Source: Dolichospermum sp. UHCC 0259 (GTDB lineage Bacteria; Cyanobacteriota; Cyanobacteriia; Cyanobacteriales; Nostocaceae). Taken from it: a stretch of DNA of 57,290 bases. The translations under genes and the position numbers were made by a program. Under the pieces are notes generated by a model that made no database searches, was not told where the DNA came from, and was given only the letters and a program-made list of their open reading frames with translations. Of the stretch, positions 43,584-52,188 are shown in pieces; within the stretch, counting starts at the first letter, position 1; each line of letters starts with the position of its first letter. The stretch covers positions 1 through 57,290 of the forward strand of contig NZ_VIKX01000171.1 of NCBI RefSeq assembly GCF_009711935.1, given 5' to 3'.

Positions 43584-44192
43584 CTAACTTGCGGCTAAAT
43601 TACCCCAAGCAATATAAGGTAGTTTTGCTGCTGTTGCTTTTACCTGTTGGGCATTTGCTACTAACTGTCCGCAAGCGTCCCAAGTTCCCGCAATAAAGGC
43701 GCTTCTTGTTCCTTCACCAATCACAACTGAGGCAGTAAAATCTCCAATTTGCACTTGCAATTTTTCCAAATCTATGGTTGTAACTGCTTGAGGATTGGTA
43801 GTAACTAATTCTTGCAGTTGTTTAACTACTTCTGATTCAGCAGTTACACATGGTATTCCCATTGCTACGCAGTTACCAAAAAAGATTTCCGCGAAGCTTT
43901 CACCAATTAGGGCTTTAATTCCCCATTTTGCCAATGCTTGGGGTGCGTGTTCCCGTGATGAACCACAGCCAAAGTTGCGGTTAACTATGAGAATTTTTGC
44001 ACCTTGATATTGGGTTAGATCAAATGGATGTTCACCGTTTAAGGCTTTTCTGTCGTCCACAAATACGCCTTCTCCTAAGTCGTCAAAGGTGATGGCTTTT
44101 AAGTAGCGGGCAGGAATAATGCGATCGGTGTCTATGTCGTTACCGATGAGGGGAACGGCGTTACCGGATATTTGTTTTACTTCACTTACCAT
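43584..44192 (-). CDS. leuD: 3-isopropylmalate dehydratase small subunit
   Basis: LeuD (202 residues), the swivel-domain subunit of isopropylmalate isomerase in leucine synthesis. [15 protein letters not shown] near 18 and [17 protein letters not shown] near 72 are diagnostic. ATG 44192 begins [10 protein letters not shown]. It follows leuC on the same strand after 105 bases of AG-rich repeat (CACGAAGAACACGAAGAAAG), so the two are probably one transcript. Confidence 0.95.
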   Translation of the reverse strand: MVSEVKQISGNAVPLIGNDIDTDRIIPARYLKAITFDDLGEGVFVDDRKALNGEHPFDLTQYQGAKILIVNRNFGCGSSREHAPQALAKWGIKALIGESFAEIFFGNCVAMGIPCVTAESEVVKQLQELVTTNPQAVTTIDLEKLQVQIGDFTASVVIGEGTRSAFIAGTWDACGQLVANAQQVKATAAKLPYIAWGNLAAS

Positions 44193-44297
44193 AATTAATA
44201 AACCACGAAGGCACGAAGAACACGAAGAAAGAAGAGAAGAGTTTAAGAGAGATTTTTCACTCCCCTCCCCGCAAGCGAGGAGGGGTTGGGGGTGGGG

Positions 44298-45701
44298 TTA
44301 CAGCAATTCGCGCACGTCGGCGATTTCGCCTTTGATGGCGGCTGTGGCTACCATTGCGGGACTCATTAGTAAGGTGCGACCGGAGGATGATCCTTGTCTA
44401 CCTTTAAAGTTACGGTTGGAAGAGGAGGCGCTGATTTGTCTGCCTTGAAGTTTGTCGGGGTTCATGGCTAAACACATGGAACAGCCTGGTTCTCTCCATT
44501 CAAAGCCAGCTGCTTGGAAGATTTTATCTAGTCCTTCGGCTTCGGCTTCTTTTTTGACTCTTTCTGAACCGGGAACTACGAAGGCTTTTATACCTTTGGC
44601 AACTTGGCGACCCTGGGCAATTTTGGCGGCTTCTCTGAGGTCGCTGATACGTCCGTTGGTGCAGCTACCAATGAAGCAGACATCTATTTTTGTGCCTTGG
44701 ATGGGTTGACCAGGATATAAGTCCATGTAGCGATAGGCTTCTTCGGCGATGAAGCGGTCTTCTTCTAGGAGTTCGGCGGCTGTGGGGACTTTTTCATCTA
44801 CGCCAATTCCTTGACCGGGTGTAATTCCCCAGGTGACTGTGGGGGGAATATCTTCGGCATTAAAGACTACAATATCATCATATTCGGCATCAGCATTACT
44901 GCTGAGAGATTCCCACCAAGCAATGGCTTTTTCCCAGTCTGCACCTTTGGGGGCGAAGTCTCTATTTTGCAGATAATCGTAGGTGATTTGATCGGGGTTG
45001 ACGTATCCACATCGCGCTCCACCTTCGATCGCCATGTTACAAACGGTCATCCGTTCTTCCATGTTCATTTGGGTAAAGGTTGTGCCGGCAAATTCGTAAG
45101 CGTAGCCTACGCCACCTTTTACGCCGAGGGTGCGGATGATATGCAAAATTACGTCTTTGGCGTAAACTCCGGGTTTTAAGTTGCCGTTAACTTCGATTTT
45201 GCGGACTTTGAGTTTTGATAATGATAGGGTTTGGGAGGCGAGAACGTCTCTCACTTGGCTTGTACCGATACCAAAGGCGATCGCTCCAAATGCACCATGA
45301 CTCGATGTATGGCTATCTCCACAAGCGATCGTCATACCCGGTTGTGTTAGTCCCAATTCAGGGGCAATAACATGAACTATGCCTTGATTTCCTGAACCAA
45401 TATTGTAAAAAGTTATGTCATTTTCTTGACAACTCTTTTCTAATGCCTGAATCATTTCTTCGGCCATGCTATCCACAAAGGGACGAGCTTGGTTTTCTGT
45501 GGGAACGATATGATCAACTGTGGCTATTGTCCGTTGTGGAAATAATACTTTTAAATCCCGCTCCTTGAGCATAGCAAAGGCTTGGGGACTGGTAACTTCA
45601 TGAATAAGATGTAGTCCAATAAATAGTTGCGTTAATCCTGATGGCAATGTACCAACGGTGTGTAATTCCCAAACTTTGTCAAATAGTGTACCCTTGCTCA
45701 T
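44298..45701 (-). CDS. leuC: 3-isopropylmalate dehydratase large subunit
   Basis: LeuC (467 residues), the [4Fe-4S] subunit that binds the substrate. The cluster cysteines are in [13 protein letters not shown] near 346 and [13 protein letters not shown] near 406-409. Also present are [10 protein letters not shown] near the start, [26 protein letters not shown], and the C-terminal [25 protein letters not shown] 45701 is the family start. The gene is divergent from petE, with a spacer of 185 bases. Confidence 0.96.
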   Translation of the reverse strand: MSKGTLFDKVWELHTVGTLPSGLTQLFIGLHLIHEVTSPQAFAMLKERDLKVLFPQRTIATVDHIVPTENQARPFVDSMAEEMIQALEKSCQENDITFYNIGSGNQGIVHVIAPELGLTQPGMTIACGDSHTSSHGAFGAIAFGIGTSQVRDVLASQTLSLSKLKVRKIEVNGNLKPGVYAKDVILHIIRTLGVKGGVGYAYEFAGTTFTQMNMEERMTVCNMAIEGGARCGYVNPDQITYDYLQNRDFAPKGADWEKAIAWWESLSSNADAEYDDIVVFNAEDIPPTVTWGITPGQGIGVDEKVPTAAELLEEDRFIAEEAYRYMDLYPGQPIQGTKIDVCFIGSCTNGRISDLREAAKIAQGRQVAKGIKAFVVPGSERVKKEAEAEGLDKIFQAAGFEWREPGCSMCLAMNPDKLQGRQISASSSNRNFKGRQGSSSGRTLLMSPAMVATAAIKGEIADVRELL

Positions 45702-45815
45702 ACATCAATCTATGTTAAAGGAGTCGGATTTCCGATTGTATCAGAAATTGGGTGGCAATAGGATTTTAGAAATCTAGCTGCCGATAGTGGTTAACAAAAA
45801 TAAATATATGACGGG

Positions 45816-45843
45816 TTGTCATATTTGGCATTGATTGTATTTA
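45816..45843 (+). promoter_or_regulatory. Possible petE promoter
   Basis: TTGTCA (45816-45821) is followed after 16 bases by TATTTA (45838-45843), a plausible sigma-70-type pair about 45 bases ahead of the plastocyanin ATG. In other cyanobacteria petE is induced by copper; no copper operator was identified here by eye. Confidence 0.35.
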
Positions 45844-45886
45844 AAATGAGATGAGAACAATAAACATATTTCCACAGGACAGAACC

Positions 45887-46306
45887 ATGAAATCTATCGC
45901 AGCAACTTTGCGACGCTTGAGCCTAGCTGTATTAACAGTTATTGTAATTTTTGGCAGCTTTGCGGTATTCACTCCTACTGCATCTGCTGAAACATATACA
46001 GTTAAATTGGGCAGTGATAAAGGTATGTTAGCCTTTGAACCCAAGAAATTGACTGTTAAAGCCGGTGATACAATCGTTTGGAAGAATAACAAAGTTCCCC
46101 CCCACAACGTTGTCTTTGATGCTAAGAAGAATCCCAATAAGGATGCTGCTTTAGCAAAATCTTTGTCCCACAAGAAGTTATTAATGAGTCCCGGACAAAC
46201 CGAAACCACAGTTATTCCTGTTGATGCTGCTCCTGGTGCATACACATTCTATTGTGAACCTCATCGTGGTGCTGGCATGGTTGGTCAAATCATTGTTGAA
46301 GGTTAA
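45887..46306 (+). CDS. petE: Plastocyanin precursor
   Basis: 139 residues. An N-terminal signal (LAVLTVIVIFGSFAVF, cleavage after ASA) sends it to the thylakoid lumen, where it carries electrons from cytochrome b6f to photosystem I. Copper ligands are the His in KVPPHNVVF and the Cys, His and Met of YCEPHRGAGM. ATG 45887 has AGGA about 7-10 bases upstream and gives the correct signal; an in-frame GAG-rich extension upstream was rejected. It is transcribed alone, with repeats downstream. Confidence 0.96.
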   Translation: MKSIAATLRRLSLAVLTVIVIFGSFAVFTPTASAETYTVKLGSDKGMLAFEPKKLTVKAGDTIVWKNNKVPPHNVVFDAKKNPNKDAALAKSLSHKKLLMSPGQTETTVIPVDAAPGAYTFYCEPHRGAGMVGQIIVEG

Positions 46307-46318
46307 TATATAGGGCTT

Positions 46319-46463
<145 letters not shown>

Positions 46464-46467
46464 AACT

Positions 46468-47772
46468 TTAGGTTATTGTAACAAGTGGTTGAGACTTTGG
46501 TTTTTCTTGGAAACCAATACCCATAACCAATAATCCATGCCAATATAAATAAACTAATATTTCTAAATTTTCACCAAAGGTATAGAGAAAAAGAATCATC
46601 ACAATACTCAAACCAACTTGAGCGGTTGGTCTTCTACTGTCCGTTGACTTAATTAACAAATCAAAAAAACTGAACCCCAAGGGAATAGCTAAAGCCATAA
46701 ACCCAACAATACCCTTAACAAATAATAAACCCGCCCAGCTATGATGTGAACCAATGGGCATATACTCAACAATGTGTGGTCCTTCTTCAACTACACCATG
46801 TCCCCAAATTGGAGCTTCAGTTTTCCAACGATAGACAGCAATTTCTTTTAACGCCATGCGTACTCGTGTAGATCCGGCTCTTGCTGCCTTGAAACCTTCC
46901 CAAAAATTATTAAAGGCCACAATGATTGATGGGGCAAAAATACCAGCAAGGAAATTAAAAAACCCCATTCCGATGAGCATTCGTGGTCGAGTCAAACTAG
47001 ATAAGACATTTGTTAGTAAAGGGATAATAACAATGCAAACCTGAGCCATACGGGATTTACAAACAAAACACATGACAACTGATCCTGCTAGTCCTAACCT
47101 GCGCCATTTTTTATTTTTTTCTTGTAAGGCCAGCATAAAGTTAACATTCCCCACAAAACCTAATGCTGGACCCCAAGGGGTAAATAGCCGCCAACGCAAG
47201 TCACCTGTGCTGCCATCAATTTCATAGAGAGGCACATCAAAAAATTCATTACCTGGTCCTCCTACGGCTTTGAGTGGTGAGACATAGAGAACTTGGGGTA
47301 GGTGCAAAGAGGGTGCTAACAGTAAAAAAGGGATAATCAATAGGGTATGAAGACCCACAATACAAACTGCTCGATAAATTATCTGGGGGCGGATTTTTAA
47401 ACATCCTGCTAAGGGATACAGAGCCAATGCAGCCCAACCTTTAGCCCAGCCAATGGAGGATTTAATGATTAGACCTGTTGGTAAATTGTAGTCGAGATGT
47501 CCGGCTATCAATGCCACTTGCATCATCAGCATTCCTGCAATCCAAACCCACAAAGATAAGGAGATGGTGATTTTTTCGTCTTCTGGGGTGTCTTCAGTTT
47601 GCGCTAGGATTTTGATTAGTAAAAACAGTAGTAGTATCCAACCCAAGAGAGCGCCGACAACGTATAGCCCCCCAAAAACCCAGATAGAATAAGTGTTAGC
47701 GATCGCCCACCAGACAACTTTTTCTGGTATATTTTCTGGCTTGATATCATCTTCGTTGGTCTGTTTTAACAT
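46468..47772 (-). CDS. O-antigen polymerase/ligase-like membrane protein (Wzy/WaaL type)
   Basis: 434 residues with about ten hydrophobic segments (IWVFGGLYVVGALLGWILLL, LWVWIAGMLMMQVALIAG, and others) and one larger polar loop holding the Wzy_C-like region (WGHGVVEEGPHIVEYMPIG, then HHSWAGLLFVKGIVGFMAL). This pattern fits the polymerase that links exopolysaccharide repeat units at the inner membrane. It is the most distal gene of the minus-strand polysaccharide unit that includes Wzz- and Wza-like genes, now separated from them by a 4-kb insertion. Confidence 0.8.
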   Translation of the reverse strand: MLKQTNEDDIKPENIPEKVVWWAIANTYSIWVFGGLYVVGALLGWILLLFLLIKILAQTEDTPEDEKITISLSLWVWIAGMLMMQVALIAGHLDYNLPTGLIIKSSIGWAKGWAALALYPLAGCLKIRPQIIYRAVCIVGLHTLLIIPFLLLAPSLHLPQVLYVSPLKAVGGPGNEFFDVPLYEIDGSTGDLRWRLFTPWGPALGFVGNVNFMLALQEKNKKWRRLGLAGSVVMCFVCKSRMAQVCIVIIPLLTNVLSSLTRPRMLIGMGFFNFLAGIFAPSIIVAFNNFWEGFKAARAGSTRVRMALKEIAVYRWKTEAPIWGHGVVEEGPHIVEYMPIGSHHSWAGLLFVKGIVGFMALAIPLGFSFFDLLIKSTDSRRPTAQVGLSIVMILFLYTFGENLEILVYLYWHGLLVMGIGFQEKPKSQPLVTIT

Positions 47773-47780
47773 TATTTTGA

Positions 47781-47813
47781 GGAGTTAGGAGTCAGGAGTC
47801 AGGAGTCAGGAGG
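47781..47813. repeat. GGAGTCA heptamer repeats
   Basis: About four GGAGT(C/T)A units lie just upstream of the polymerase start, in the leader of the gene. Confidence 0.85.
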
Positions 47814-47904
47814 AAAGAAAGAAGAAAAAAGAATCATAGATAGGACTCCTATTTGATGTTTGAAAAAATTAGTACATCTTTATTTTCTATTACCTATTAC
47901 CTGT

Positions 47905-48171
47905 TCACGAAAGCCACTTAGATAGCTTGTCTATCCAGGGTTTACGAATCCACATCAAACCAAGACCAAGGGTGGAAAGGACTGAACCAACAGCCGCACC
48001 TGCGAGGATAAAGTTCTTTTTGGGAGCGGTGGGTTCTTTGGCTAAAGTTGGTTCTAGTGCCATTTGAATTAAAGGATAGGTGGAAAATACGTCTCCTTGT
48101 CCTAAATCTAATTTGGTGAGGGTAGAGGCAAAAGTGGCTTCGGCAATTTGTCTATCTTGCAAAAGGTTTGC
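47905..48171 (-). pseudogene. 3' fragment of a Wzz/GumC-like chain-length gene
   Basis: The last ~86 residues of a chain-length determinant protein (RQIAEATFASTLTKLDLGQG...WIRKPWIDKLSKW), with the terminal membrane segment, match the C-terminus of the intact gene at 52189-53586. The frame is cut upstream by a TAG. The segment encoding about 48055-48150 is almost identical in DNA between the two copies, while the rest has diverged, as after gene conversion. It marks the left border of the inserted island. Confidence 0.8.
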
Positions 48172-48199
48172 TGTAGGCGATCGCTAGAAGCGATAGTTT

Positions 48200-48772
48200 T
48201 TAATCGGTCTCTGGTGTGAGATCGAGGTTGCGATAGATTTGCTCAATGGGAAAGTTTAAATTAATGCTTTTGAGTTCTACAATGTCACCTGCTTGATAGT
48301 TAATAATTAACCAATCACCTGCTTCGTTTTTGTGATACAAATCCATTTCGATGCTGGTGGAACTCACTAATAAATAATCCTGTAAAACTGGATTTTTGCG
48401 GTACAGTCTAAATTTGCCACTGCGATCGTAGGTTTCAGTGCTAGGCGAAAGAACTTCAACGATGAGGCAGGGATAGGTGAAATAATTTGGGGTGTTTTTG
48501 TCACGATCGTCGCAGGTGACGCTGACATCTGGGTAGGTGTAGTTATTTGTGCCAACAATTTTAACTTTCAGGTCTGAGTTACCTGTTATGCAGTTACTAG
48601 CGTCTAAATGGGTATCAACCATAGTCGCAAGTCGAATTGCAATGCGGCTATGATTAACGCTGCCGCCGCTCATGGCGTAAACTTGACCGTTAATCAGTTC
48701 GTGTTTTTCTAGTTGCTTTTCTTCCCAAGCAAAGTATTCTTCTGGGGTAAAGTTTTCTTTAACTGCGATCAT
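48200..48772 (-). CDS. Uma2 family (DUF820) endonuclease-like protein
   Basis: 190 residues. The family landmarks are TPEEYFAWEEKQLEKHELINGQVY near 9, PDVSVTCDD near 81, YPCLIVEVLSPSTETYDRSGKF near 98, and YRKNPVLQDYLLV near 125. The D...EVLS...K-type arrangement is the PD-(D/E)XK core. Such genes are very numerous in cyanobacteria and their target is unknown. ATG 48772. It is part of the island between the two Wzz copies; the gap to the nSTAND gene is 323 bp. Confidence 0.88.
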   Translation of the reverse strand: MIAVKENFTPEEYFAWEEKQLEKHELINGQVYAMSGGSVNHSRIAIRLATMVDTHLDASNCITGNSDLKVKIVGTNNYTYPDVSVTCDDRDKNTPNYFTYPCLIVEVLSPSTETYDRSGKFRLYRKNPVLQDYLLVSSTSIEMDLYHKNEAGDWLIINYQAGDIVELKSINLNFPIEQIYRNLDLTPETD

Positions 48773-49095
48773 GGGGAAATCACTCTTTAGTTAGTTTTGG
48801 TACTATTTAACGGTTTACACAAACATTTTTTGCAGCAAAACTTTTTTGAATTTTTCGGATCCTTATATTATTATGACAAAGAACAAGGCTACGCTATTGG
48901 CGATCGCAATTACTGTGAATCGCGATTTTTGGGCGATCGCTATTAGGATAACGTTTTAATTGAAGGGCAAGCGATCGCGGGTTATGAAAATCGCTGTTGT
49001 TGTTGGATGATGAGTTTCTATTCATTATGCAGAAGTTGCTGAAACCTTACTGGGAATTGATTTCCCCCAGTCCCCAATTAAAAAAGGAGGGAGAA
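48773..49095. other. Intergenic region with HIP1 sites
   Basis: 323 bp with several GCGATCGC or near-HIP1 octamers (about 48900-48975) and no gene, RNA or clear promoter that I can see. Confidence 0.5.
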
Positions 49096-51540
49096 TTATT
49101 GTTTACCGCCGATGCCATCGCAGAGGTGTCTGTCGCTCTCGCTGACGTTGGGATTGTGGGTTAAATAATTGCGAACCAAATCGCAACTACGCGCCATTAA
49201 CGAATCTAAATCTACATTCCAGAGTTTGATCCTATTGTCATAACTACCACTCGCCAAGGTCTTGCCATCAGCGCTAAAACTAACGCTCTTGACATCACCT
49301 CTATGCCCAGAGAGGGTGCGAATTTCGTCTCCTGTCTCCACATTCCAGAGTTTGATCGTCTCGTCATAACTACCACTCGCCAAGGTTTTGCCATTAGCGC
49401 TAAAACTGACGCTATAGACAGAACTTGTATGCCCAGAGAGGGTGCGAATTTCGTCTCCTGTCTCCACATTCCAGAGTTTGATCGTCTCGTCATAACTACC
49501 ACTCGCCAAGGTTTTGCCATTAGCGCTAAAACTGACGCTATAGACAGAACTTGTATGCCCAGAGAGGGTGCGAATTTCGTCTCCTGTCTCCACATTCCAG
49601 AGTTTGATCGTATAGTCACCACTACCACTCGCCAAGGTCTTGCCATCAGCGCTAAAACTGACGCTATGGACAGAACTTGTATGCCCAGAGAGGGTGCGAA
49701 TTTTGTCTCCTGTCTCCACATTCCAGAGTTTGATCGTCTCGTCAGAACTACCACTCGCCAAGGTCTTGCCATCAGAGCTAAAACTGACGCTATTGACAGA
49801 ATTTGTATGCCCTTCCAAGCGATTATATTCGCTTCCTTTAACAAGCAATTTATCTAAGGCATTGATTACTTTCCCATCGATCGCCTTGTGTTTCTGTAAA
49901 ATTCGCCCCGCCTTAATCGCCTCAATAAAAGCCTCCAACTCTTTATGAGTATCAAATAGCACAGAAGAATAACGCCCAAGAGAATTAGCTAAACCCAAAT
50001 CTGAGTCAACTTCCCTTTGTCGTCTTTCTGTTTCAGCTTTCTGGAGTTGCTGATAATGATCCACACTAGCTCGAATAAATCTATTCACTACAGCGCCTAA
50101 ATTAGACAAAGATTGTTCTTTTATTAGCTTTAAAATTCGCCCTAATTTAGCACCCGTCCAAAGTTCACTAATAGCTCTTTTCTCATCAGATTTAACTTCC
50201 CACCAAATTTGCGCCGACTCAACTAATTGCCTTTCTAAAATAATCTCTTTTTCATGTTTAGTAATCCAGCCCCGCAATCTTTTCCATGAACGAATCAAAG
50301 CCTCATGGGCAATTTCTACCGTATCCAGTTGACGACCACTAATTAATAAACGGTGTTCTTTAACCAATTCATCAACAATCTTTCCCAAATCACCACTAAA
50401 TCTAGACTTATTTTCCCGTTTACTAACTCTCTTCCCATCCGCCGTAATCGTGATTAATCTAACAAAAATTTGCTCAACCGCTTTTTCTAGTCTTTGAGAT
50501 TCAAAATGCCGATAAATTTTTTCTGCTTGTTGTTGCAACGCGCCCCCAACCTTGCCGATATCTTCATAGGTTTCCTGATTCAGCAATCTATCCGTTAGAT
50601 CATCCTTTTCCCACAACAAATTCAAAGTATATTGCAACAGAGGCAAAGATCGAGACTCCCCACGAAAATCATCAATCATTTCTTCAATCAAATCCTGCTC
50701 GACATTGATTCCATGAGTAGCAGCAGGATTTTTAATGACTAACTTCAACTCCCGATCTGTCATCGGCGTAATATAACTAAAAGGCTTATTCCCATCACTT
50801 TGTATCGTCACTACAAAATCAGGAAACGCATTCATAAACTGATCTAAAAAATCAGTTCTCATAGCCAAAATCAACTTAATCGAATTATCTTGAGACTTCC
50901 TAAGACTACTGATCAAATTATTGAGGAACTGAATAAATAATAAACCTTCCTCCTTTGAAGTAGTAGTTAAAATTTCTTCAAATTGATCAATAAAAATTAG
51001 CCAAGAATCATTTTTACCCAGTCTTATTTGCTCAATAATGCTAGGTAAATTCACTTTAGGATTATCAGAATCTTGAAAAACTGACTTAATTTCTGATTTG
51101 CTGTATAAACTTAATTTCTTAGGCAGCGATATTTTTAATTCATCAAAAAAGTTATCAAATGGATCATCACTAGGAACAAAGCTAAGTTCAACAAAAGGCT
51201 TATTGATATTGCTTTGAATAAGTTTCGGAATCATCCCCGCCTTAACCAAAGAAGACTTGCCACTCCCCGAAGCACCTAAGAGAAAAATGAGATTATCTTT
51301 CTCTAAATCTTGTAATAAATTATCAACAAGTTTTTTTCTACCATAAAAATTCTTAGAAGTTTCAGCCGTAAATGAAGCTAAACCCAAATAAGGAGAATTT
51401 GCATCAATAGTTGGGGCAACTTTCTCCTCATCAGGATCATCCCCATAAAATATATTGGTTTGTTTATTGCCATCACCAACCTGAATACCCTTACCATGCT
51501 TTAGGTCTATATTATTGTGATTACCAGTTAGCTCTTCCAT
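49096..51540 (-). CDS. nSTAND NTPase-WD40 receptor with N-terminal amyloid-signalling motif
   Basis: 814 residues. Residues about 16-32 hold GKGIQVGDGNKQTNIFYG, a RHIM-like bacterial amyloid signalling motif that matches the C-terminus of the gene 28 bases upstream. A STAND NTPase follows: FYGRKKLVDNLL near 63, Walker A LGASGSGKSSL near 88, Walker B WLIFIDQFEEIL near 182. A helical linker comes next, then five WD40 repeats at about 570-780, each about 42 residues and nearly identical. This is the NLR-like arrangement in which ligand binding by WD40 leads to oligomerisation and amyloid templating. ATG 51540 has GGAG 11 bases upstream and is preferred over GTG 51552. The ligand is unknown. Confidence 0.85.
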   Translation of the reverse strand: MEELTGNHNNIDLKHGKGIQVGDGNKQTNIFYGDDPDEEKVAPTIDANSPYLGLASFTAETSKNFYGRKKLVDNLLQDLEKDNLIFLLGASGSGKSSLVKAGMIPKLIQSNINKPFVELSFVPSDDPFDNFFDELKISLPKKLSLYSKSEIKSVFQDSDNPKVNLPSIIEQIRLGKNDSWLIFIDQFEEILTTTSKEEGLLFIQFLNNLISSLRKSQDNSIKLILAMRTDFLDQFMNAFPDFVVTIQSDGNKPFSYITPMTDRELKLVIKNPAATHGINVEQDLIEEMIDDFRGESRSLPLLQYTLNLLWEKDDLTDRLLNQETYEDIGKVGGALQQQAEKIYRHFESQRLEKAVEQIFVRLITITADGKRVSKRENKSRFSGDLGKIVDELVKEHRLLISGRQLDTVEIAHEALIRSWKRLRGWITKHEKEIILERQLVESAQIWWEVKSDEKRAISELWTGAKLGRILKLIKEQSLSNLGAVVNRFIRASVDHYQQLQKAETERRQREVDSDLGLANSLGRYSSVLFDTHKELEAFIEAIKAGRILQKHKAIDGKVINALDKLLVKGSEYNRLEGHTNSVNSVSFSSDGKTLASGSSDETIKLWNVETGDKIRTLSGHTSSVHSVSFSADGKTLASGSGDYTIKLWNVETGDEIRTLSGHTSSVYSVSFSANGKTLASGSYDETIKLWNVETGDEIRTLSGHTSSVYSVSFSANGKTLASGSYDETIKLWNVETGDEIRTLSGHRGDVKSVSFSADGKTLASGSYDNRIKLWNVDLDSLMARSCDLVRNYLTHNPNVSESDRHLCDGIGGKQ

Positions 51541-51567
51541 GACAAAAAACACTCCATTACAAAATTA

Positions 51568-51945
51568 TTAATTAATAATATTGTTTTGCGTGCCGTAGTT
51601 GCCAATTTGGACAGCCTTAGCTCCTCGTAGGTCATACTTGCCAGTAGAAGCACCTTCAGGGTCTTTTTTGGTCATCACAGCCTCCGCCGCTTTCAAAATC
51701 TCCTCATCTTTCTCCAAACCTGCTTCTTTTAACTCATCTTCCAAAAGTGGTTTGGTTACTTCAGGCTTCTTCTCGAACTTTTCAATGATCGTTGACGGAT
51801 CGTCCTTGCCCTGTTCTGCAAATTTCTTCTTAATTAAAGCCTTCAAACCCTTGTAGGCATCCTTAACCGCCTCACTAGCCGTATCCTTCGTCGCCGCAGT
51901 CGCCCCCGCAATTAACGCCGTCAAAATCAGAGAAATAGGTTCCAT
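51568..51945 (-). CDS. Bell-domain-like cell-death effector with C-terminal amyloid motif
   Basis: 125 residues. The N-terminal ~90 residues (MEPISLILTALIAG, DTASEAVKDAYKGLKALIKKK, then three charged helices) resemble the Bell domain, a bacterial HeLo-like membrane-targeting bundle. The extreme C-terminus, RGAKAVQIGNYGTQNNIIN, is a RHIM-like motif of the form [VI]Q[IV]G-x4-QxN[I] shared with the N-terminus of the nSTAND gene downstream. In known systems of this kind the receptor seeds amyloid folding of the effector, which then permeabilises the membrane. ATG 51945 starts the conserved domain. It is inferred, not shown, that the pair causes regulated cell death. Confidence 0.75.
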   Translation of the reverse strand: MEPISLILTALIAGATAATKDTASEAVKDAYKGLKALIKKKFAEQGKDDPSTIIEKFEKKPEVTKPLLEDELKEAGLEKDEEILKAAEAVMTKKDPEGASTGKYDLRGAKAVQIGNYGTQNNIIN

Positions 51946-52031
51946 CGTTTTACACTTCAAACTAAAATACTTGTAGTTATTCACTCCCGTCCTCTAAAAT
52001 TATCGAAACCCTTGATCTCTCGTTAAAGATA

Positions 52032-52052
52032 GGGGGGAGTGTGAACAGTTAC
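52032..52052. mobile_element. Solo IS-like terminus upstream of the Bell gene
   Basis: GGGGGAGTGTGAACAGTTAC preceded by CTCTCGTTAAAGATA resembles the element ends at 31-53 and 57237-57256. No partner end or transposase is nearby, so it looks like a remnant. It sits at the right side of the island, 80 bases from the Bell start. Confidence 0.5.
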
Positions 52053-52188
52053 AAATACTTCTCTGAATTCTACTTTATGAGTACGAATTATTGCAATCAA
52101 GTTCGGGGTTTATGTAGGGCGATCGCTAATACTCCACAAGAATACATATTCAAGCAAGCACTATTCAAAAAATTTAAAGTTGTTTCCT

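Noticed and set aside
44119-44448. Plus-strand frame overlapping leuC and leuD ends
   Set aside because: It is antisense to two certain genes and runs through a repeat; no supporting feature.
49305-49690. Regularly spaced repeats that could suggest a CRISPR array
   Set aside because: The 126-bp period is a coding WD40 repeat in frame. There are no short repeats with unique spacers.
49212-49857. Long open frames on both strands through the WD40 repeats (e.g. 49212-49844 minus in another frame, and 49303-49857 plus)
   Set aside because: They are shadows of the 126-bp repeat in the real frame. They show the same periodic sequence and no family features.
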